Of a DNA stretch of 64,000 nt, positions 15,636 through 23,115 are shown in pieces. How positions within the stretch are numbered: position 1 is the stretch's first letter; each line of letters begins with the position of its first letter. The DNA is from Longimicrobium sp. (GTDB lineage Bacteria; Gemmatimonadota; Gemmatimonadetes; Longimicrobiales; Longimicrobiaceae). The position numbers and the translations under genes are program-made. The notes beneath the pieces were generated by a model. It saw only the letters and a program-made list of their open reading frames with translations. It was not told where the DNA came from and ran no database searches. The DNA is taken from contig NZ_DASVSF010000023.1 in the NCBI RefSeq assembly GCF_036388275.1, positions 62,001-126,000 of the forward strand, read 5' to 3'.

Positions 15636-16246
15636 TGGCGCGCTCCTACGAGAACAGTGTGTTCGTCAACTGCCCCTTCGACCGCGAGTACTGGCCTCTG
15701 TTCGAGGCGCTTACTTTTGCGGGTTACGAGTGCGGGTACTATCCGCGGTGTGCTCTGGAGGTCGACGACAGCAGCCAGGTTCGGATCGAGAAGATCATCT
15801 CGATGATCGGCTCCTGCCGCCTTTCGGTCCACGACATCTCCCGCGTGGAGTCGGATGGCGAACCCCCGATGCCGCGGTTCAACATGCCGCTCGAACTCGG
15901 CATCTTTCTGGGCGCGAAGGCATTCGGGGCGTACGACCAGACGAGGAAGGCAGGGGTCGTGCTGGATGCGGAACGGTTTCGGTACCAGCGGTACATCTCC
16001 GACATCGCGGGCCAGGACATCCGTGCACACCGGGGAGAGGCAGCCGAACTGATCCGACACGTTCGCAACTTCCTTCTGTCGCACGCAGACGAGACCGTCT
16101 TCCTTCCAGGCCCCAGGCGCATCGCGGAGCGGTTTGAGGATTTTCGACGTGATCTACCGGCATCGTGCGCCGAGTTGCATCTGGACCCCAACGATCTCAC
16201 GTTCGGCGACCTGACCCGTTTCATCATCGGCTACCTCGAGTCGTGA
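15635..16246 (+). CDS. TIR / deoxyribosyltransferase-like fold protein
   Basis: This 203-aa soluble protein has an N-terminal Rossmann-like domain of TIR/nucleoside-deoxyribosyltransferase type. Strand 1 reads VFVNCPFD (residues 9-16); a helix follows with ALEVDDSSQVRIEKI (40-54); the segment SCRLSVHDISR (60-70) is in the place of TIR strand C; and FNMPLELGIFLGAK (82-95) offers Glu87 as a candidate catalytic residue like the TIR NADase glutamate. The C-terminal half is helical and unassigned. TIR-like proteins in bacteria often cleave NAD or sense nucleotide signals in antiphage defence. The gene sits between dnaA and rpmH, normally adjacent, and its GC content looks lower than its neighbours', which suggests acquisition. 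Confidence 0.65.
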   Translation: MARSYENSVFVNCPFDREYWPLFEALTFAGYECGYYPRCALEVDDSSQVRIEKIISMIGSCRLSVHDISRVESDGEPPMPRFNMPLELGIFLGAKAFGAYDQTRKAGVVLDAERFRYQRYISDIAGQDIRAHRGEAAELIRHVRNFLLSHADETVFLPGPRRIAERFEDFRRDLPASCAELHLDPNDLTFGDLTRFIIGYLES

Positions 16247-16280
16247 CCGCAGGGCGGGAAGCGGGAGTGCCGCCCCCTGG

Positions 16281-16309
16281 TTGACGGAACCGGCCACCTC
16301 CGCTACATT
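16281..16309 (+). promoter_or_regulatory. rpmH promoter
   Basis: TTGACG (16281-16286), a 17-bp spacer and TACATT (16304-16309), about 73 bp upstream of the rpmH start. It has the same -10 hexamer and spacing as the 6S RNA promoter at 6917. Confidence 0.85.
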
Positions 16310-16381
16310 CACTGTCTTTGCCACAAAGGCCTTCCCGGCCCTCCATTCTCGTTACGACGCAGCACCCGAAGGGGTTGACCG

Positions 16382-16534
16382 ATGAAGCCGAGTTATCGTC
16401 CGCGCAACCGCAAGCGGATCAACAAGCATGGGTTCCGGGCCCGGATGGCCACCAAGGGCGGCCGCGCCGTCCTGAACGCCCGCCGCCGCAAGGGGCGCCA
16501 CAAGCTGGTGGTCGAAGTTCCGAGCAAGTACTGA
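16382..16534 (+). CDS. rpmH: 50S ribosomal protein L34
   Basis: This encodes a 50-aa, very basic protein with the full L34 signature: MKPSYRPRNRKRINKHGFRA followed by RMATKGGRAVLNARRRKGR. L34 is a late-binding component of the large ribosomal subunit. The ATG at 16382 is preceded by a moderate AAGGGG site. It heads the conserved rpmH-rnpA-yidD-yidC cluster. Confidence 0.98.
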   Translation: MKPSYRPRNRKRINKHGFRARMATKGGRAVLNARRRKGRHKLVVEVPSKY

Positions 16535-16572
16535 GCGGCGTTCCGAACGCCGCGCGCAGCGCACCCCGGTCC

Positions 16573-16962
16573 ATGGACTCGGACGGCGCGGGCGAACGGC
16601 AGGGCTTCGGCCTGCCCAGGCGGGCGCGGATCACCTCTTCGGATGAGATCCGCGCATTGTTCAGACGGGGGAAGAGGAGCAAGACGCGCCACCTGGACGC
16701 GTTCGTCTCCCCTTCCCCCGCTCCGTTTGCGCGCTTGGGCGTCGTGGTTCCCAAGCACAAGCGCACCATCGTAAAGCGAAACCTGGTCAAGCGCCGGCTT
16801 CGCGACCTGGGGCGCACCGTGGTGCTGCCAGCACTCCGAAACCGCGGGCTCGCGTTGGACGTACTGTTCCGTGCCCGCCCCGAAGCCTACACCGCCTCGT
16901 TCGCGGACCTTCGCGACGAGGTGGCCGCGCTCACGGAGGAGCTGTGCTCGCGCGCGCGATGA
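16573..16962 (+). CDS. rnpA: Ribonuclease P protein component
   Basis: This encodes a 129-aa basic protein with the RnpA RNA-binding helix motif KRNLVKRRLRDLGR (about residues 71-84) and the preceding GVVVPKHKRTIV. A typical N-terminal pattern GFGLPRRARITSSDEIRALF is present. It assists the RNase P RNA in cleaving 5' leaders from tRNA precursors. The ATG at 16573 follows rpmH by 38 nt. Its last 19 nt overlap yidD if the GTG start of that gene is right. Confidence 0.95.
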   Translation: MDSDGAGERQGFGLPRRARITSSDEIRALFRRGKRSKTRHLDAFVSPSPAPFARLGVVVPKHKRTIVKRNLVKRRLRDLGRTVVLPALRNRGLALDVLFRARPEAYTASFADLRDEVAALTEELCSRAR

Positions 16963-17156
16963 TGTCAGCCATCCGCTTCTATCAGAAGGGGATTTCGCCG
17001 CTGAAGCCCCCCGTCTGCCGCTTTCATCCCACGTGCTCGCACTACGGGCTGGAGGCGCTGCAGCGATACGGCGCAGCGCGCGGCTCGTGGCTGCTGCTGA
17101 AGCGGCTGCTGCGCTGCAACCCCCTGTGCAAGGGTGGCTTCGACCCCGTTCCCTGA
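16944..17156 (+). CDS. yidD: Membrane protein insertion efficiency factor YidD
   Basis: This encodes a 70-aa protein with the YidD core IRFYQKGISPLKPPVCRFHP, TCSHYGLEALQRYGAARG and a Cys-rich end (LLRCNPLCKGGFDPVP). It is a small inner-membrane-associated protein that supports YidC-dependent insertion. The GTG at 16944, just after GGAGGAG, gives the longest form and overlaps rnpA by 19 nt. The ATGs at 16959 and 16962 are alternatives, so the start is uncertain. Confidence 0.92.
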   Translation: MLARAMMSAIRFYQKGISPLKPPVCRFHPTCSHYGLEALQRYGAARGSWLLLKRLLRCNPLCKGGFDPVP

Positions 17157-17191
17157 GCGGGCCGACCCGTACCCGGTGGAACCACCACAAG

Positions 17192-18952
17192 ATGGATCAG
17201 ACCAAGCGGCTCATTCTCTTCATCGTCCTCTCGACGGCGTTCATCTTCGCGTGGGAGGCGCTCTTTCCACGCACCCCCCCGGCACCCGTGCGCCCCCCGG
17301 CGGACTCCGCCGCGGCGGTCGCCCCGGCCCGGACGCCGGCGCCGGGGCTGGCCGCCTCGCTGCCGTCCACCGCGCCGTCGCAGCCCGGCCAGCCCGAGCG
17401 GTTCGTCCACGTGCGTTCGCCGCTGTACGACTACCGCTTCTCCACGCGCGGCGCGGCGCTGAACGCGGCCACCCTGCCGCTCTTCGCCAGCTACGTTCAG
17501 GACGGCGGCAGCGTGCAGCTGGTGCCCCGCAGCGCTCGCGACGTGCTGACGCGCCGCGTGGCGGTGGGACGCGACACGCTGGACTTCCGGCGCGTTCACT
17601 TCACCCCCGACGCCGCCTCGCTGCAGCTGCGCGCGGGCGACGGGCCGCGGCAGCTGCGCTTCGTCTCGGATCCGGTGGGCTCGGTGCGTGCCGAGCTCAC
17701 CTACACCTTCCGGCCGAACGACTACGCGGTCGACGTGCAGGGGCGCTTCATCGGCCTGCCCGCCGGCGCCCAGGCGCAGATGGTGACGGAACTGGGCACC
17801 GGGCTGGCCCCGCACGACTCGCCCGAGCACGGCTCGGCCAACGAGCTGGCGGTGGTGGGATGGAACCGCGAGCGGGTGGAGCGCGAGGCCATCCGCGGGA
17901 TCCAGGCGCCCGACACCCTCGCTGGCCCGCTGGTGTGGACGGGGATCAAGGACCGCTACTTCCTGATCGCCCTCATCAACGCCGGGCGCGAGCAGTTCAG
18001 CCGGGTGGAGATGGAGCCGGCGCGCGACATCAAGTACACGCTCGGCGGCGACACCCTGCAGTCGCCCCGCGCCCGTGCCCGCGCCGTGCAGCCGCTGGGT
18101 GCCGACGGCGCGTTCCGGCAGCAGGCGTACCTGGGCCCGCAGGAGCACGCGCGGCTGGCCGCGGTGGGGCATGAGCTGGAAGAGGTGAACCCGTACGGCT
18201 ACCGCTGGCTGCGGCCGGTGGTACGGCCCATCGCCGCCGCCGTGCTGTGGACCCTGAACGGCCTTCACAACACACTGGGACTTCACTACGGGTGGGTGCT
18301 GATCCTGTTCGGCTTCCTGGTGCGTGGCGTCACCTGGCCGCTGAACGCGCGGGCCATGCGCGCGCAGATGAAGAACATGGCCGTGCAGCCGGTGCTGCAG
18401 TCGCGGATGAAGGAGATCCAGGAGCGGCACCGCGGCGACCCGGCGAAGATGAACGCCGAGATGATGGCGCTGTACCAGGAGCTGGGGGTGAACCCGCTGT
18501 CGATGATGTCGGGCTGCCTTCCGCTGCTGATCCCCATGCCGGTGATGATCACGCTGTTCTTCGTGTTCCAGAGCGCCATCGAGTTCCGCGGCACCAGCTT
18601 CGCCTGGTTCCCCGACCTGTCGCTGCGCGATCCGCTGTACCTGCTGCCGGTGTTCCTGGTGGTGTCGATGTTCGGGCTGCAGTGGGTGAGCACCAAGCTC
18701 AGCGGGATGGAGCAGAACGAGCAGACGCGGATGATGATGTACATGATGCCGGTGATGATGGGCATGTTCTTTTTCGCCATGCCGTCGGGACTGAACCTGT
18801 ACTATGCGTCGACGAACGTCGCCTCGTTCCCGCAGCAGATCCTGATCGCCAACGAGCGCCGCCGCGCGACGGAAAAGCAGAAGGCCGAGCAGAAGGTGGC
18901 CGTCAAACACGATGCGCTGAAGCGCATTCCGGCGAATCGGAAGCGCAAGTAG
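17192..18952 (+). CDS. yidC: Membrane protein insertase YidC
   Basis: This 586-aa protein has the long diderm-type YidC layout: an N-terminal membrane anchor (LILFIVLSTAFIFAWEALF, from residue 7), a Pro/Ala linker, a large periplasmic beta-sandwich (about 70-340), then a conserved membrane core. The core shows LHYGWVLILFGFLVRGVTWP, QEIQERHRGDPAKMNAEM-like helices, NPLSMMSGCLPLLIPMPVMI and a late pair of membrane helices near MMMYMMPVMMGMFFFAMPSG. The C-terminus is Lys/Arg-rich, as expected for ribosome contact. It inserts and folds inner-membrane proteins with or without Sec. It starts at the ATG at 17192, 35 nt after yidD. Confidence 0.97.
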   Translation: MDQTKRLILFIVLSTAFIFAWEALFPRTPPAPVRPPADSAAAVAPARTPAPGLAASLPSTAPSQPGQPERFVHVRSPLYDYRFSTRGAALNAATLPLFASYVQDGGSVQLVPRSARDVLTRRVAVGRDTLDFRRVHFTPDAASLQLRAGDGPRQLRFVSDPVGSVRAELTYTFRPNDYAVDVQGRFIGLPAGAQAQMVTELGTGLAPHDSPEHGSANELAVVGWNRERVEREAIRGIQAPDTLAGPLVWTGIKDRYFLIALINAGREQFSRVEMEPARDIKYTLGGDTLQSPRARARAVQPLGADGAFRQQAYLGPQEHARLAAVGHELEEVNPYGYRWLRPVVRPIAAAVLWTLNGLHNTLGLHYGWVLILFGFLVRGVTWPLNARAMRAQMKNMAVQPVLQSRMKEIQERHRGDPAKMNAEMMALYQELGVNPLSMMSGCLPLLIPMPVMITLFFVFQSAIEFRGTSFAWFPDLSLRDPLYLLPVFLVVSMFGLQWVSTKLSGMEQNEQTRMMMYMMPVMMGMFFFAMPSGLNLYYASTNVASFPQQILIANERRRATEKQKAEQKVAVKHDALKRIPANRKRK

Positions 18953-18975
18953 CGCCAGCGTTGGACGTCGCCAGA

Positions 18976-19010
18976 GCGCCCGCTCTCCTGGTTGGAGGGC
19001 GGGCGCTTTT
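18976..19010 (+). terminator. Intrinsic terminator after yidC
   Basis: GCGCCCGC (18976-18983) pairs with GCGGGCGC (18999-19006), extended inside by CTCC/GGAG, and is followed by TTTT. It ends the rpmH-yidC operon. Confidence 0.85.
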
Positions 19011-19110
19011 GCATGGGTTGCGGGTATCGCACCTGCACGTGCATCCCGGACCGCAGCGACCGAGGGATCCGCCACACAGCCCGGGGCGAGCCCCCATCGT
19101 CCGCCTCTCA

Positions 19111-19175
19111 CGAGAACAGGCCAGTCCGCGAAGGCGGACATCGTGTGGTTGTTGCAGCGACTTTAGTCGCCCAGG
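19111..19175 (+). repeat. Family D twin-hairpin repeat, copy 3
   Basis: AGTCCGCGAAGGCGGAC, then TCGTGTGGTTGTTGCA, then GCGACTTTAGTCGC. It occupies the middle of the 18953-19284 spacer, which otherwise contains only the yidC terminator and unassigned sequence. Confidence 0.8.
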
Positions 19176-19284
19176 GCGGAGCCCAAGCCGCCATAACCGC
19201 TTGGGGGCTCAGGATCACGCCCCGTGAGCGGCTGAACAGGAGCCCTCCCTTTCGCATGCCTCCGCCCCGCCCCATCATCCCGCC

Positions 19285-20658
19285 ATGCTCTCGCTCCCCT
19301 TCCCCGCCGACACCATCGCAGCCATCGCCACGCCGCAGGGCCGTGGCGCCGTCGCCGTCCTGCGCGTTTCCGGTCCGCGGTCGCTCGACGTTCTTCGCGC
19401 CGTCGCGGCCGCCCCGGGCGAGGTCGCGCCGCGGGTGCAGCGGCTGGTGGCGCTTCGGCATCCTGAGACGGGCGAACTCCTGGATCGCGGGCTGGTGACG
19501 TACTTCGCCGCGCCGGCCAGCTACACCGGCGAAGACACGGTGGAGATCGCCACGCACGGCGGCGTGCTGACCCCCCAGCTGGTGCTCGATGCGCTCCTGG
19601 CCGCGGGCGCGCGTGCGGCCGAGCCGGGCGAGTTCACCCGGCGCGCGTACCTGAACGGCAAGCTCGACCTGCTGCAGGCCGAGGCCGTCGCCGACCTGAT
19701 CGACGGCCGGTCGCGCGCCCTTCACCGCGCGGCCGTGCACCAGATGGAGCGCGGCCTCTCACGGCGCATCGGCGAGCTGCGCGACGCCATCATCGGCACC
19801 GAGGCGCTGATCGCGTACTCCATCGACTTTCCCGAAGAAGACGAGCCGCCCGTACCCCCGGCCCGCATCCGCGCCTCGGCCGGGGACGTCATCGGGAGGA
19901 TCGATGCGCTGCTGGCCACCGCGCCAGAGGGCGAGCTGCTGCGCGAGGGCGCGATGACGGTGCTCGCTGGCCGCCCCAATTCCGGCAAGTCGTCCCTGTT
20001 CAACGCGCTGCTCGGAACGGAGCGCGCCATCGTCACCGACATCCCCGGGACGACCCGCGACGCGCTAGAATCGTCGGTATCGATCGAAGGCTATCCATTC
20101 CGCCTGGTGGACACGGCCGGACTGCGGGAGACGGTGGACATGGTGGAGGGCATGGGGATCGAGGTTGCGCGCCGGTACCTGGCGGTCGCGGACCTGGTGC
20201 TGTTCTGCGTGGAAGCGGGACGGGAGATGGAGGAGGACGAGGCGGCGTTCGTCGCCAGCGTCGAACCTGCGCGCCTGGTGCTCGTGCGGACCAAGCGTGA
20301 CATGCCCGGCGGCGCGGCCGTGGACCCGTCGGATACGATGGCGGCCGTGTCTGTCTCGGCGCTGACGGGGGATGGTCTGCCGGAGCTTCGGCAGACTTTG
20401 CTGCCGAAGGCGTTCGGCGGGATTCTCGGCGAGCCGGGCGAGGCGCCCCTGGTTACCCGCGAACGGCACGCGCGCGCGCTGCGGACCGCGCGCGACGAGG
20501 TCCGCGACTTTCTGGTCGCACTGGACGACGAGGTGCCGATGGAGTTCGCGGCGACGCACCTACGCGCTGGTGCGGGGGCGCTGGAGGACCTGGTGGGCGC
20601 GGTATCGGTGGATGACGTGCTCGACCACGTCTTCGGCAGCTTCTGCGTGGGCAAGTAG
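19285..20658 (+). CDS. mnmE: tRNA modification GTPase MnmE
   Basis: This encodes a 457-aa protein. The N-terminal formyl-THF-binding domain begins DTIAAIATPQGRGAVAVLRVSG. The G domain carries G1 GRPNSGKS (229-236), TTRD, and DTAGLRE. The C-terminus is FCVGK, with Cys454 in place of the usual FCIGK. With MnmG it installs the (carboxymethyl)aminomethyl group at C5 of wobble uridine in several tRNAs. The partner gene mnmG lies about 2.5 kb downstream, separated by a leftward operon. Confidence 0.97.
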   Translation: MLSLPFPADTIAAIATPQGRGAVAVLRVSGPRSLDVLRAVAAAPGEVAPRVQRLVALRHPETGELLDRGLVTYFAAPASYTGEDTVEIATHGGVLTPQLVLDALLAAGARAAEPGEFTRRAYLNGKLDLLQAEAVADLIDGRSRALHRAAVHQMERGLSRRIGELRDAIIGTEALIAYSIDFPEEDEPPVPPARIRASAGDVIGRIDALLATAPEGELLREGAMTVLAGRPNSGKSSLFNALLGTERAIVTDIPGTTRDALESSVSIEGYPFRLVDTAGLRETVDMVEGMGIEVARRYLAVADLVLFCVEAGREMEEDEAAFVASVEPARLVLVRTKRDMPGGAAVDPSDTMAAVSVSALTGDGLPELRQTLLPKAFGGILGEPGEAPLVTRERHARALRTARDEVRDFLVALDDEVPMEFAATHLRAGAGALEDLVGAVSVDDVLDHVFGSFCVGK

Positions 20659-20807
20659 CCTCGCGAGACGCTGCTGGATGGAAATTTCGCTCGAAATTCG
20701 CTTTTATCGCGCGTGGGACGGCGAGACGAGCCAGAGTATTCCTGAAAACCGGATCGCGCGTTCTTCGCGAATCTCGAAGGCCGATTTCATTCGGGGTAGC
20801 TTCGGAA

Positions 20808-21083
20808 TTAGCGGACGATGGTGAACTCACCGTCGCGGAAGCCGTCGGCGGAGAATGGGAGGGGTTCGACGGCGTCGACCAGGGCGCCGGGCGGACCCTT
20901 CGCCAGTTGCGCGCGCAACTCCTCCAGGCGCGCCTCGGACGCACGAGCATGGACGACGACGGCACCGTCCGGCAGGTTGCAGACGGTGCCGGAAACACCC
21001 AGCCGGTTGGCGAGGGAGCGGGTCCACCAGCGGAACCCCACTCCCTGCACCCGGCCGGTTACGCGATAGCCGGCTTCGGCCAT
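20808..21083 (-). CDS. acyP: Acylphosphatase
   Basis: This encodes a 91-aa protein with the acylphosphatase signature GRVQGVGFRWWTRSLANRLG; the Arg of GFR binds phosphate, and the Asn of CNLPDGAVVVHA orients the attacking water. It hydrolyses carboxyl-phosphate anhydrides in the cytosol. The ATG at 21081-21083 lies 4 nt after the stop of the upstream gene, so it is probably the last gene of the four-gene leftward unit that starts at 22964. Confidence 0.93.
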   Translation of the reverse strand: MAEAGYRVTGRVQGVGFRWWTRSLANRLGVSGTVCNLPDGAVVVHARASEARLEELRAQLAKGPPGALVDAVEPLPFSADGFRDGEFTIVR

Positions 21084-21087
21084 CCCC

Positions 21088-21963
21088 TCAGAGGTCTTCC
21101 TGGTGGCTGGGAGGACGCGATCCGCCCGTGCTCCCCGCCCCCGATCCCGACGTCCCGGTACGGCTGGCACCCGCGGTCGAGCCGCCGCCGCCGTATCCGC
21201 CCGCCGACCCGCCACCGCTGGCCCCGCCCGTCGATCCGCCGCTGCTGGACCCACCCGTCGACCCGCCGGAGCGTCCGCCCGAACTGCCGGCGCCCGCGCT
21301 GCCGCTGCCCGAGGCGCGGCTGGTGGGGCCGCCTGCCGATCCGCCCTGGCTGCCCCCGCCCTGCTGGCCGCCCATGAAGCCGTCGATCAACTCGGCCAGG
21401 AAGCCGCTGCCCTGGTTGTTGGTCTGGCTGAGGAACCCACGCGCGCCCTGCGCGATGCCGGCGCTGATGCCGCCCATCAGGGCACCACGAAGCTCCCGCC
21501 GCGCACGCGACGCCTTCGACGTGCCGTAGTCATCGTCGTCGTCATCGTCGCGGGCCGCCAGCACGAAGCCGATCGCGAACGCCACGCCCAGGATGGGGAG
21601 CGGGTTGTCGCGAAGGCGGTCTACGAGGCCGCGCTGCTCCATCGCGCGGTTCGCCCGCTCGCGGGTGCTGCTGGCCGCTCGGGCCACCCGCGGCCCCACA
21701 CCGCCGGCCAGGTTGCGGGCACCCTCGCCCACCCGGTCGCGGATGGCCTCGGCCGCGCCGCCCAGCCGGCTGCGGCTGCCGCCCTCTTCGCTGCCCGCGA
21801 ACTGCAGGCCCTCGTACTGGTCGCCGCCGCCGGCGCTGTGCAGGCCGCTGTGCACTTCGCCCGATCCGCTCTTGTCGCCCATCGCGGCCGAGCCGCCGGC
21901 GTTGCGTCCGGTGCCGCTCATGCCAGATCCCGCTTGGCCTGCTTTATCTCGCTCTGAAGCCAT
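21088..21963 (-). CDS. Membrane-anchored low-complexity protein
   Basis: This 291-aa protein has three parts. An N-terminal polar, Gly/Ser-rich segment contains a helical stretch (GGAAEAIRDRVGEGARNLAG). A central single membrane segment (PLPILGVAFAIGFVLA) is followed at once by a run of seven Asp (ARDDDDDDDY). A C-terminal tail of about 90 residues is made almost only of Gly and Ser. The middle resembles YqjD/ElaB-type C-tail anchors, but the Asp run and Gly/Ser tail are unusual. Its start overlaps the upstream holin-X gene by 46 nt, so translation is likely coupled. Function is unknown. Confidence 0.7.
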   Translation of the reverse strand: MASERDKAGQAGSGMSGTGRNAGGSAAMGDKSGSGEVHSGLHSAGGGDQYEGLQFAGSEEGGSRSRLGGAAEAIRDRVGEGARNLAGGVGPRVARAASSTRERANRAMEQRGLVDRLRDNPLPILGVAFAIGFVLAARDDDDDDDYGTSKASRARRELRGALMGGISAGIAQGARGFLSQTNNQGSGFLAELIDGFMGGQQGGGSQGGSAGGPTSRASGSGSAGAGSSGGRSGGSTGGSSSGGSTGGASGGGSAGGYGGGGSTAGASRTGTSGSGAGSTGGSRPPSHQEDL

Positions 21964-22373
21964 TGCTTGTCCTCCTTGAGAGTCTCGAGGGTGCGGGTCG
22001 GCGCCACGCTCTCGTGCTTGAGCTTGTTCAGGTTGCTCTTGGCGAGCAGCCCGCCGACAATCACGAACAGCAGTCCGACGATCAGCGCGCCCAGCCAGTA
22101 CTCGTCGAGCGCGTCGCCCACCGCCAGCACCAGGAACAGGATCAGCACCATGGCGCCGATCAGGGCGACCACGCCGCCGACCGCCACCATGATAATGTCG
22201 CGAGCCACGCTCTTGACGTTGCCCACCAGCTCGGCCTTGGCCAGCGCCACCTCCTGGCGAACCAGCACGGCGCTGTCCTGCGCCAACTGCCGGATCAGGT
22301 CGCCGAGCGGGGCATCTCCCGATCCCGTGCCCATGCCGTCGGACCGGCCGGGTGTGGTGTGAAGGTCCGCCAT
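21918..22373 (-). CDS. Phage-holin-superfamily-III / YqjE-like membrane protein
   Basis: This encodes a 151-aa protein. An amphipathic helix (PLGDLIRQLAQDSAVLVRQE, then VALAKAELV) is followed by two membrane segments (IIMVAVGGVVALIGAMVLI and LGALIVGLLFVIVGGLLA) and a C-terminal charged helix with KEDKQWLQSEIKQAKRDLA. This order defines the actinobacterial holin-X / YqjE family (PF07332). Despite the name there are no phage genes nearby. E. coli yqjE neighbours yqjD, and the same pairing is seen here with the two anchored proteins on either side. Confidence 0.8.
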   Translation of the reverse strand: MADLHTTPGRSDGMGTGSGDAPLGDLIRQLAQDSAVLVRQEVALAKAELVGNVKSVARDIIMVAVGGVVALIGAMVLILFLVLAVGDALDEYWLGALIVGLLFVIVGGLLAKSNLNKLKHESVAPTRTLETLKEDKQWLQSEIKQAKRDLA

Positions 22374-22385
22374 GGTTTCCTCCGG

Positions 22386-22964
22386 TTAGCGCAGGACCTT
22401 GCCAGCCACGAAGCCGGCGCCCACCGCCAGCAGCAGCGTGCTCAGGGGGCGGGTGGCAACGATGCCGCCCAACTCGCGTTGCAGCGAGGTGGTGTCGTTG
22501 TCCCGCAGGTAGCGCGCGATGCTTTCCAGCGTGTCGGCCGCGGTGTGGCCGTACTGGTTGGCGCGCTCGCCCACGCCCTTCTTGGGGATCAGCCCGGCGA
22601 CGCTGTCGAGCTTTTCGGCCACGTTCTCCAACTGCTCGGCCGCCTGCTCCAGCATCTGGTCGGCGCGCTCCTGCAGCTGCTCTACGCCGCTCACGCGGTT
22701 GGTGCCGCCCGCCGATCCACTCGTGCCGGTGGAGCCGGTGGAGCCCGCCGACCCGCTCAGGGTCGCCGCGCCGCCGCCCAGCCCGGAACCGCCGCCGGTG
22801 CTTCCGCCGCCGCTGCTGCTGCTCGCGGTGCTGGTGGACGATCCACCGCCCGCGGAGCCGCCTCCGGCGGTGCTGCCCGTCGCGCCCAGCCCACCCGTGC
22901 TTCCGCCCGTCGAACCGAGGCCGGAGCCACTGCCCCCCGTCCCGGTATTCCGTTCGTCTTGCAT
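22386..22964 (-). CDS. DUF883/YqjD-like anchored protein with Gly/Ser-rich N-terminus
   Basis: This encodes a 192-aa protein. The first 90 residues are Gly/Ser/Thr only. An amphipathic coiled-coil-like helix follows (GVEQLQERADQMLEQAAEQL, then ENVAEKLDSVAG), and the C-terminus is a membrane anchor RPLSTLLLAVGAGFVAGKVL. The helix-then-anchor layout matches DUF883 proteins (YqjD, ElaB), which bind ribosomes or membranes in stationary-phase cells. The ATG at 22962-22964 has GGGGAGG 6 nt upstream; a nearer ATG at 22970 touches the site. It heads the operon that includes the holin-X-like protein, the Asp-tract protein and acylphosphatase. Confidence 0.75.
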   Translation of the reverse strand: MQDERNTGTGGSGSGLGSTGGSTGGLGATGSTAGGGSAGGGSSTSTASSSSGGGSTGGGSGLGGGAATLSGSAGSTGSTGTSGSAGGTNRVSGVEQLQERADQMLEQAAEQLENVAEKLDSVAGLIPKKGVGERANQYGHTAADTLESIARYLRDNDTTSLQRELGGIVATRPLSTLLLAVGAGFVAGKVLR

Positions 22965-23044
22965 CCTCATCCTCCCCGTTGCTGGTTCCCGTCTTGGGGT
23001 CGCCTGGGGGTGCAACACGTATGCCAAGGGTTGGTCCGCAGCAA

Positions 23045-23060
23045 TGTTCCACGTGGAACA
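23045..23060. promoter_or_regulatory. parS: parS site 1
   Basis: TGTTCCACGTGGAACA is a perfect 16-bp palindrome matching the bacterial parS consensus. It lies 55 bp upstream of mnmG. ParB (26153) should load here as a CTP-dependent clamp. Confidence 0.93.
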
Positions 23061-23115
23061 CAGCCCTGCTCACGATGTACAGGACAGCACCCATCATCAC
23101 ACGCACGGGTAGGGA

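Noticed and set aside
21918..22373. Prophage, suggested by a holin-family protein
   Set aside because: The holin-X/YqjE family is chromosomal in many bacteria. No other phage genes are present and the neighbours fit a yqjD/yqjE-like operon.
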